This document shows, piece after piece, positions 19,692-25,730 of a DNA stretch of 25,730 nt (position 1 is the first letter of the stretch; each line of letters opens with the position of its first letter). This DNA comes from Priapulus caudatus (lineage: Eukaryota; Priapulida; Priapulimorpha; Priapulimorphida; Priapulidae). Position numbers and translations under genes: made by a program. The DNA is taken from the NCBI RefSeq assembly GCF_000485595.1, contig NW_014578322.1:16859-42588 (forward strand), in the 5' to 3' direction. The notes beneath the pieces were generated by a model. The model saw only the letters and a program-made list of their open reading frames with translations, was not told where the DNA came from and searched no databases.

Positions 19692-19973
19692 CTGAAACGC
19701 GGCGGGTTGTAGTATAGTAGACAACCCCGTTATGTTAAACGTACTCCTATACATAGCGCGTGGGCGTTTGTATCTGACCTTTACTGCCCATACGCTTTAT
19801 ACAGGGGGGCGTTTGCTATAGTGAGATTGTCTACCATGTTATACGGACACACACTCACGCGCGCATGCACGCACGTGACCAACCGACGTGATACACTGTA
19901 GCATCAGCGTTCCAGGGGCTCTGTACGTTTGCTAGGTTGTCCCGCCTATGTGGTAACCCCGCCCGGGGAGCCG

Positions 19974-20465
19974 TAGTATGGTGGTCTAGGATCGCCGGGG
20001 CTTTACTCATCGTTGGATCAGGTTTAGGGTTACGGCTGGTGTTAGAATGAGTGCTAGGGCTATGGATCGGTTTAGTGCGGGAGTTTAGATTTTCGTTGTT
20101 ATGGTTGCAACATGGCGTTAGGGTTAGAAGAAGGGTAAGTAGTAAGGCAGTGTGAACTAGAAGTAAGGGTAGAGGTAAAGCTGATAGCGGTTGTATATTA
20201 GGTTTAGATTAGAATCAGGATTGCAGGTAAAGTTAAACTTGGGCTTATGATACGTTAAAACCATTTATTATCAACAATAAGTAGGGGCCTAAGTATAAAA
20301 ATCAAATATTATAAACTGTTTATTATTGGGATTATCATTAGGATCACAACCGTCTAACCTGTATTAACCCTAACCCTAACCCTAACCCTAACCCTAACCC
20401 TAACCCTAACCCTAACCCTAAGGCCACGGTGTGTAATGTATGAGCCATTCCAAACCACCATACTA
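19974..20465. repeat. Second telomere-type cassette with convergent TTAGGG and CCCTAA tracts
   Basis: Degenerate TTAGGG-like sequence on the plus strand (about 20027-20240) is followed by about nine near-perfect CCCTAA units (20365-20421). A 12-bp motif TAGTATGGTGGT at 19974-19985 is inverted at 20454-20465. The whole lies in the 1481-bp intron between EGF exons 8 and 9. Known interstitial telomeric repeats can arise by break repair or transposition, and the sequence does not decide between them. Confidence 0.7.
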
Positions 20466-20877
20466 GGCGTGGCATGTGTGGAATATTTTGCGTGTAGAGT
20501 ATGCTTATAGAAGCAGTGCGGTATGTGACAGCATAACCGTAACGACATACGCCTTCGGTGCGTTGATCTTGTGGTTGCAGGCCTACTTACCCACCCGTGT
20601 ACACGCGCTTCCACGGTGTAAGCTTAAAGATTAACGTTAGTCACACACGTATGAAACGAATCGGTTTGTAAATGGGAAGTAAAAATCGAGGTAGCACGCG
20701 GATGAGCTAATATCAACCTGTGTAGCCAACCTTGTTCTTAGTCCGCGACTTCTCTCGGAATAATTGGGGAGAGAATATATCGGTTAATAGTTCATCATCA
20801 ATATTTTTAATCAATTATTTATAAATGAATTGCGTATATCGTGCATAATAAACCCATACATATTATATCTATCTAGC

Positions 20878-20906
20878 TAGCTAGCCCGCTATCTATCATA
20901 TATCTA

Positions 20907-20945
<39 letters not shown>

Positions 20946-20993
20946 TTATCTATCTATATATCTATCTATCTATCTATCTATCTATCTAATCTA

Positions 20994-21062
<69 letters not shown>
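20878..21062. repeat. (TATC)n followed by (TA)n
   Basis: TATC tetranucleotide repeat (20878-20990) passes directly into about 30 TA units (20996-21062) in the intron between exons 8 and 9. Confidence 0.95.
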
Positions 21063-21063
<1 letters not shown>

Positions 21064-21172
21064 TATAAAAGCAGATGTCGTGTGATATTGGCAGTATCTT
21101 TTGTTTGTCCCTTTTTCACTCTCTCCGCGGAAGGATAAGGATCGAGGAGAGAGAAGGGTATGAAGGTCTTAC

Positions 21173-21286
21173 CCGTCTCACAAGTTTCACCCGTAAATCC
21201 TGGTCGGCAGTCGCACACGTGACGGTTCACCAGGTCCCGGCAGGTGGCGCCATTGCGGCACGGATCGCTCGCACACTCGTCAACGT
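21173..21286 (-). CDS. EGF-like exon 8 of 21
   Basis: This 114-bp exon opens DVDEC, with O-glucose (CASDPC) and O-fucose (C-RNGAT-C) motifs and GFTG. It is the only intact module whose hydroxylation pattern departs from consensus: His stands where Tyr or Phe is expected (DLVNRHVC). The acceptor, GACAG, follows a sense-strand CT-rich tract of about 320 bp (21295-21615), an extreme polypyrimidine tract. The donor is GTAAGA. Confidence 0.93.
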
Positions 21287-21294
21287 CTGTCGAA

Positions 21295-21532
21295 CGGAAA
21301 GAGAGAGTGTGAGTGCATGAGAATAGTAGAGAAAAGGGGTAGAGACACAGAGACAGAGAGAAAGGTAGAGCGAGAAAAATACAGTGATAGAGTAGGCGCG
21401 CGAGAGAGGGGAAGATATGGAAAGCGAGAGGGGGAGAAAGCAAGCGAGAAAGAGAGAAAGAGATAAAGGGAAGGACGTGAAAAGAGTGAGAGAGCGCAGT
21501 GGAGAGAGCGAGAAACGAACAAACAAAAGATT

Positions 21533-21576
<44 letters not shown>

Positions 21577-21615
21577 CGCAAGAGCGAGAGAGAGAGCGCG
21601 CTAGTGAGAGAGAGC
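21295..21615. repeat. GA-rich tract (sense-strand polypyrimidine)
   Basis: GAGAGA and GAAAGCGAGA repeats, pure GA at 21533-21571. On the mRNA strand this is CT-rich and abuts the exon 8 acceptor. Confidence 0.9.
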
Positions 21616-21664
21616 TATCGGATGGACATATCGATTACTTGTTTATCAATCAAACACCGATTAC

Positions 21665-21778
21665 CTGTTTCGCAGCGATCGCCGGTGTAGCCTGGCGCGC
21701 ATGCGCAGCTGTAGCGACCCACGTGATCGTGGCAGACGCCTCTGTTCAGACAGGGCTGTGACGCACACTCGTATATGT
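21665..21778 (-). CDS. EGF-like exon 7 of 21, with weakened calcium signature
   Basis: This 114-bp exon reads DIYEC at the start, so the third calcium-site residue is Tyr instead of Asp, which should weaken calcium binding. The O-glucose motif CASQPC is present, the O-fucose site is absent (LNRGV), and GYTG is present. The residue usually Asn or Asp in the V-N position is Gly (DHVGRY). The acceptor is CAG and the donor is GTAATC. Exon 21 shares the IYEC opening. Confidence 0.92.
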
Positions 21779-22039
21779 CTGACCTCATTAGGAACAAGAA
21801 ATAACGAAATTATCAATATTTTGTTATTTTTATGACGGAATATATAAATTCTGATCAGATTCAGTCAATTTTTCGTTTACGAAATTGATGCTTCGAAGTG
21901 TAATACATCCTGGCAATATATCATGAAATAACAATTTCAGTATTTTATGAGGTACGCATATATCAGTAGTAGATCAGAGGAATTGCTCTAGCTCCTGTAA
22001 TCTACCATTTCCTCTTATCTATTCCCGGTATATGATCGC

Positions 22040-22215
22040 ACTCACGCGCACGCACACGGGCACGCACGCATGTATGCTTGAACGCATGCACGCATACACG
22101 CACACACACGCACACATGCATTCATACAAGCTCGCACGAGCACACACGCACGCACGCTCACGTGCACACACTCACGCACGCACGCACGCACGCACGCACG
22201 CACACACGCACAGCA
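22040..22215. repeat. (CGCA/CACA)n repeat
   Basis: ACGC tetranucleotide repeat, purest at 22164-22205, just downstream in mRNA sense of exon 6. Confidence 0.9.
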
Positions 22216-22267
22216 CGCCCACTACTAGATGCCCTGCCTTCGTAGAAGGAGAAATCGTCGGGCGTAC

Positions 22268-22381
22268 CGTGTTCACAGCTGTCGCCGGCGTAGCCATCCG
22301 CGCATGCGCACACGTATGCATTCACGCGATCCTCGCAGACGGCGCCGTGCTGACAGGGTGCCGAGCCGCACTCGTCCACGT
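22268..22381 (-). CDS. EGF-like exon 6 of 21
   Basis: This 114-bp phase 1-1 exon opens DVDEC with the O-glucose motif CGSAPC. The O-fucose site is absent (loop QHGAV), and GYAG replaces GYTG, so O-GlcNAc is also unlikely. It ends CEHG, His replacing the common Thr or Ile just before the junction. The acceptor GTTTCAG and donor GTACGC are plain. It has three of the window's rarer substitutions, yet all cysteines and the exact length are kept, so it is most likely a functional, low-glycosylation module. Confidence 0.92.
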
Positions 22382-22529
22382 CTGAAACAGACCGCAGACG
22401 GTCGACGTCACAGGGTATCCGCGTTTTCGATCTCGGCATTACGGATTTACGCCGTATTGTGGTAATAGGGAGCTTCGTATAGTGTTGAAGGTGCGTGGGC
22501 TGTGTGGTGCGTTAATTAGTAGATGTTGG

Positions 22530-22650
22530 AGAAAGAGAGAGCGAGAGAGAAAGAGTTGAGAAATAAAGAGGAGAGAGGGGCGAGAGAGAGAGAGAGAGAA
22601 GAGAGAAGAGAGAATGAGAGAAGTAGGTGCGTTGGGAAAGGGAGGGAAAG

Positions 22651-22691
<41 letters not shown>

Positions 22692-22800
22692 TTGGGAAAG
22701 CGGAGGAAAGCGAAGAGTAGAGAGAGAGAGAGAGAGAGAGAAGAGAGAAGAGAGAGAGAAAGAGAAGAGGAGAGAGAGCGACACGACAGAGAGAGAAGAT

Positions 22801-22835
<35 letters not shown>

Positions 22836-22912
22836 ACGAGATGCGGCGATTGGGAAAGGAGAGAAAGCGAGAGAAGAGAAGGGAGAGAGAGAGAACAGAG
22901 ACAGAGAAGACC

Positions 22913-22948
<36 letters not shown>

Positions 22949-22978
22949 GAAAGAGTGAGCAAGAGAGAAGAGAGAAGA

Positions 22979-23041
<63 letters not shown>

Positions 23042-23150
23042 GGAAGCAAGAGATGGAAAAGAGCGAGAGACAGAGAAAGACAGAGAGGCAGCGAGAGACA
23101 GAGAGGCAGGTGCAGAAAAACAGAAAAAGAAAGACAGGGGGACAGGGAAA
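22530..23150. repeat. 620-bp polypurine (GA)n tract
   Basis: Nearly pure purine with long GA runs. A GGGAAAG-centred block recurs at about 22634, 22692 and 22851. It fills most of the intron between exons 5 and 6, and on the sense strand it is polypyrimidine. Confidence 0.95.
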
Positions 23151-23173
23151 GGTAGTGATGGATGAGACATTAC

Positions 23174-23287
23174 CTGTCTCACAGTTGTATCCCGTGTAGC
23201 CAGGCATGCACACACAACTGTAGTGATCTACGTGGTCGCTACACACCGCACCGTGGCGACACGGGTCCGACTGGCATTCATCCACGT
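23174..23287 (-). CDS. EGF-like exon 5 of 21
   Basis: This 114-bp exon encodes a calcium-binding EGF module (DVDEC) with the O-glucose motif CQSDPC. The C2-C3 loop RHGAV lacks Ser/Thr, so there is no O-fucose consensus. The end reads GYTGYNCET. The acceptor is TTTGCAG and the donor is GTAATG. The intron that follows in mRNA order opens into about 620 bp of almost pure CT on the sense strand (22530-23150). The nearest relative by loop sequence is exon 6, which shares HGAVC. Confidence 0.93.
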
Positions 23288-23497
23288 CTGCAAACACGAC
23301 GCAATGGCTGCACATTCACACATAGATGAAATACTCAATGCTATAGTGAAATTTCGATTAGAATAGCGTATGATATAGTGACATGCGGACCGATTTAGCG
23401 TTTGAGAACTCGCGAATCTGCGTGATTCATAATTTATACATTCGGTAGATGGCGCTGCACGTTCTGATCGTAGGTGTGTATGTAAGCCCGTGCTTAC

Positions 23498-23611
23498 CTG
23501 TAGCGCATGCTGGATCAGTGTACCCTGAAGCGCAGGTACACGTGTAGCCATCAATGTGATCACTACACGTGGCGCCATTGTGACAGGGTATGGAGGCGCA
23601 TTCATCTATAT
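23498..23611 (-). CDS. EGF-like exon 4 of 21, with an atypical C-terminal loop
   Basis: This 114-bp phase 1-1 exon opens DIDEC, with the O-glucose motif CASIPC and an O-fucose motif (C-HNGAT-C). The last loop reads CASGYTDPACAT. The Gly that follows GYT in most sister modules is Asp, the residue after it is Pro, and the Glu after the last cysteine is Ala. The EOGT-type O-GlcNAc consensus is therefore lost. All six cysteines remain and the spacing is normal, so I read this as a variant module and not a broken exon. The donor is GTAAGC and the acceptor is CAG. Confidence 0.93.
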
Positions 23612-23921
23612 CTGAAAATGCAAAATTTTTATTAACTTCATTCATTCATTCACTCATTTACGGATTTATTATTATATTGCTTCAGACCATGGATTTTAGG
23701 ATTATTGGGTTTTCTGCAGTTTTATACCAAATGTTTTATTAATTCAAGCAGCAATCGTCTAAACCTTCCTATTCCCTACATCCAAGCTTACACAATCAAT
23801 TAATCAATTAATCAATATATAGACAACAATACACAAAACACGGAAATTAGTTATAATGCCTAACACAATGTTTGAGTGCATCACACACTGACTAAGTATC
23901 GTGTTTCACGCACGGACGAAC

Positions 23922-24035
23922 CTGTCTCACAAACGTCTCCGGTGAACCCACGCGCGCAATGGCAGACGAAACTGTCGATGCGGTCGTCACAAGGGGCGTT
24001 GTTCAGACACGGGCCGCTCGCACAGTCGTCTATGT
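23922..24035 (-). CDS. EGF-like exon 3 of 21
   Basis: This 114-bp exon encodes an EGF module opening DIDDC, with the O-glucose motif CASGPC. The C2-C3 loop ends in Pro, so the O-fucose site is missing. GFTG is present and the module ends VCET. The acceptor is CAG. The donor, GTTCGT, is one of the weakest in the gene because position +3 is T and position +4 is C. The first intron position is nevertheless fixed by the ACAG|GT junction seen in most sister exons and by the exact 114-bp length. Confidence 0.92.
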
Positions 24036-24435
24036 CTGAGAATAGAAGACGCTCGTTTAATGGGAATAGTTCTTCTAATGTTGCGATGAGAGAGTTTGTA
24101 GACCTACAGTTGACGCATACTAACCTGGATTAATAACTCGATATTTATTATCAATATATATATATATATATCGATAATTAATAACTCTCTAACCCTAACT
24201 CGAAATAACCAAAGAGATGCACGCTTGGCCATTCGAAAATAACTTTATGAACACGCGCACGTTTGTAAAAGCTCGAAGTAAAGCGATTTAGACGCAGCTA
24301 TTTGACGCGATATACAACTAAACATAGATATTTACATTATGCAAAAAAAACGAGATACCGTAAAACGGAATTGCTGCTTCCCCTTAACATTTTTCTCTGG
24401 GGTTACGTTGCTTGTTTTACTTGACACGCGCATAC

Positions 24436-24549
24436 CTATTTCACAGTTATATCCTGTGAATCCTGGCTGACAATTGCAAGTGTAGTAGTTGACGTTGTCT
24501 ATGCAGGACCCATTGTTCATGCATGGTGAGGATATACATTCATCGATAT
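24436..24549 (-). CDS. EGF-like exon 2 of 21
   Basis: This 114-bp phase 1-1 exon encodes a calcium-binding EGF module (DIDEC start, NCEI end). It carries both the O-glucose motif CISSPC and an O-fucose motif (C-MNNGS-C), with GFTG before the last cysteine. The acceptor is TAG after an A/T-rich run and the donor is GTATGC. At protein level it is the closest relative in the window of exon 10 (19035-19148): both share CIS.PCMN.GSC and CQPG, which suggests descent from a shared duplication. Confidence 0.93.
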
Positions 24550-24781
24550 CTAAAAAAATATAATGGTGAACGACGAAGACATTTCGATAAAGAGGAAATC
24601 TATCAATTCTTCATTTCGAACACAGAGGTAATATCAATCAGAATATCGACTTTTTTATTGATGAATGAGAATGACCACTTCGCCTAATTTCCCTAATATC
24701 AACCAATCAGAGACCTCGACACTATGACTAATTTTCCCCGCAAATCTCTCGCGCGAGATCTCGCGAGACGAAGCTGCTTAC

Positions 24782-24895
24782 CAATCTCGCAGTCGTCGCC
24801 CCGGTAGCCGGCCACGCAGACGCACACGTATCCGTTGATGCGGTCCACACAGAGACCGTTGTTGTGACACGGTGACGATTGGCATTCATCGATGT
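24782..24895 (-). CDS. EGF-like exon 1 of 21
   Basis: This 114-bp exon encodes one calcium-binding EGF module opening DIDEC and ending DDCEI. It has the O-glucose motif CQSSPC. The C2-C3 loop ends in Leu, so the O-fucose consensus is absent, and GYRG replaces the usual GYTG, so the O-GlcNAc consensus is absent too. The acceptor is TAG and the donor is GTAAGC. It is the most upstream exon visible. The 835 bp to the window edge show no further EGF exon or signal peptide, so the gene continues beyond the window or through a long intron. Confidence 0.93.
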
Positions 24896-25404
24896 CTAGC
24901 AGAGAATTCCCCCCATCATTACACATAACACTCACGACCATAGCTCATCGATAGATAGGTCACCGGGCGCGGCGCTTACTGCGGCTCCACGTGAAAACGG
25001 ACGCGGCGGGGGACTATGCGTTATAGTTAGTGCCACTCCGGTACTCTCACCCTACTAATTTCTCTTTACCCCTCACTCCCACTATAACCCCCCCCCCTAA
25101 TATTAACATATACTCTCATCTAACACAGAACCCACTAGCTATGTGTGCATACAGAGATGCGGGTAAAAAGGGAGAGTGCGAGGTGGCATAGATTCACGTG
25201 CTAAAAGGTGCGAGCGTATACGTAAGAGTAGGTAAGAGTAAAGAATGCCAGCAAGATGCGTGCTGAGTGATTTGCGATCAATCGTGCAAAACATCGCATG
25301 CGCGTGTACTATAGTGTGAAAGCTCTACGGCGGCAACCTAGCAAACGACGGACCGTACAACTACAATACAACAATGTCTCTGAGTCTGAACGTTTTATTT
25401 GTGT
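24896..25404. other. No gene seen upstream of exon 1
   Basis: Sequence 5' of the first visible EGF exon. No signal peptide, further EGF exon, TATA-centred promoter or other gene could be supported. Confidence 0.55.
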
Positions 25405-25730
25405 GTCCGTCCGTCCGTCCGTCCGTCCGTCATTCCGTCTTTCCCTCCGCCGGTTCGTTCGTTCGTCCGTCCGTCCGTCCGTCCGTCATTCCGTCTTTCC
25501 CTCCGCCCGTTCGTTCGTCCGTCCGTCCGTCCGTCCGTCATTCCGTCTTTCCCTCTGCCCGTTCGTTCGTTCGTCCGTCCGTCCGTCCGTCCGTCATTCC
25601 GTCTTTCCCTCCGCCCGTTCGTTCGTTCGTCCGTCCGTCCGTCCGTCCGTCATTCCGTCTTTCCCTCCGCCCGTTCGTTCGTTCGTCCGTCCGTCCGTTC
25701 GTCCGTCCATCCGTCCGTTCGTCCGTCCGT
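25405..25730. repeat. (CCGT)n satellite with 52/56-bp higher-order units
   Basis: CATTCCGTCTTTCCCTC starts at 25431, 25487, 25539, 25595 and 25651, giving periods of 56, 52, 56 and 56. The remainder of each unit is CCGT or TTCG tetranucleotide repeat. It runs off the window end. Confidence 0.95.

Larger units (their letters stand above)
7275..24895 (-). other. Partial multi-exon gene for a Notch/fibropellin-type EGF-repeat protein
   Basis: This is the gene-level span of 21 EGF exons, numbered 1 (24782-24895) to 21 (7275-7388) in mRNA order. Every exon is flanked by AG acceptor and GT donor signals, and every intron is phase 1: exons end ..ACAG or similar and the next begins AT or AC, making Asp across the junction. 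Introns run from 174 to 1481 bp, except one of 5112 bp. All 20 intact modules have Asp two residues after the third cysteine, and 19 of 20 match the Asp/Asn hydroxylation pattern C-x-D-x4-[YF]-x-C-x-C. The family acts at the cell surface or in extracellular matrix. No signal peptide, LNR, ankyrin, laminin G or DSL module was seen, so Notch itself, fibropellin or another EGF-repeat receptor cannot be told apart. Confidence 0.9.

Noticed and set aside
22439-23315. Very long Ser/Leu-rich minus-strand open frames (up to 267 codons)
   Set aside because: They are translations of the CT repeat. Only the 23174-23287 part, an EGF exon bounded by splice sites, is real coding.
1-25730. tRNA, rRNA or microRNA genes
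   Set aside because: I saw no cloverleaf with A/B box sequence or rRNA core motif on reading both strands. A covariance search would be needed to exclude them.

Overview
This is a eukaryotic, almost certainly invertebrate animal, genomic window. Introns are long and packed with microsatellites, there are CCCTAA telomere-type repeats inside the sequence, and decayed PIF/Harbinger DNA transposons are present. I cannot name the species. A marine invertebrate is plausible but unproven.

The only well-supported gene lies on the minus strand, from 24895 down to 7275. I find 21 exons, each encoding one EGF-like module. Twenty are intact and exactly 114 bp. All have phase-1 introns on both sides and the same cysteine spacing (C-x4-C-x5-C-x8-C-x-C-x8-C). 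The 21st (17061-17179) is 119 bp and frameshifted. Most modules open with the calcium-binding signature D-I/V-D-E-C and carry Notch-type O-glycosylation and Asp-hydroxylation signatures, so the product is a Notch/fibropellin-type extracellular protein. The gene is partial: no signal peptide, start codon or secure 3' end is visible. A weak transmembrane-like exon candidate sits at 3601-3753, and a weaker exon candidate at 3039-3138.

Layout. 1-3000: microsatellites and a CCCTAA cassette between 28-bp inverted repeats. 3000-3800: purine-rich DNA and two tentative exons. 5100-6690: CGCA/CA repeats, then a decayed Harbinger element. 7275-11948: eight EGF exons, with a 189-bp MITE in one intron. 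11949-17060: a 5.1-kb intron with two or more nested Harbinger elements. 17061-24895: thirteen EGF exons among CT/GA, TATC, TA, CGCA and telomeric repeats. 25400-25730: a CCGT satellite.

The most unusual signal is directly downstream, in mRNA sense, of EGF exon 14 (11835-11948). A 15-bp minisatellite has copied that exon's own 5' splice site about 20 times, so the intron opens with 19 extra ACAG|GT donors. Fifteen of them keep the exon's reading phase and would each lengthen the EGF exon in steps of 5 residues.
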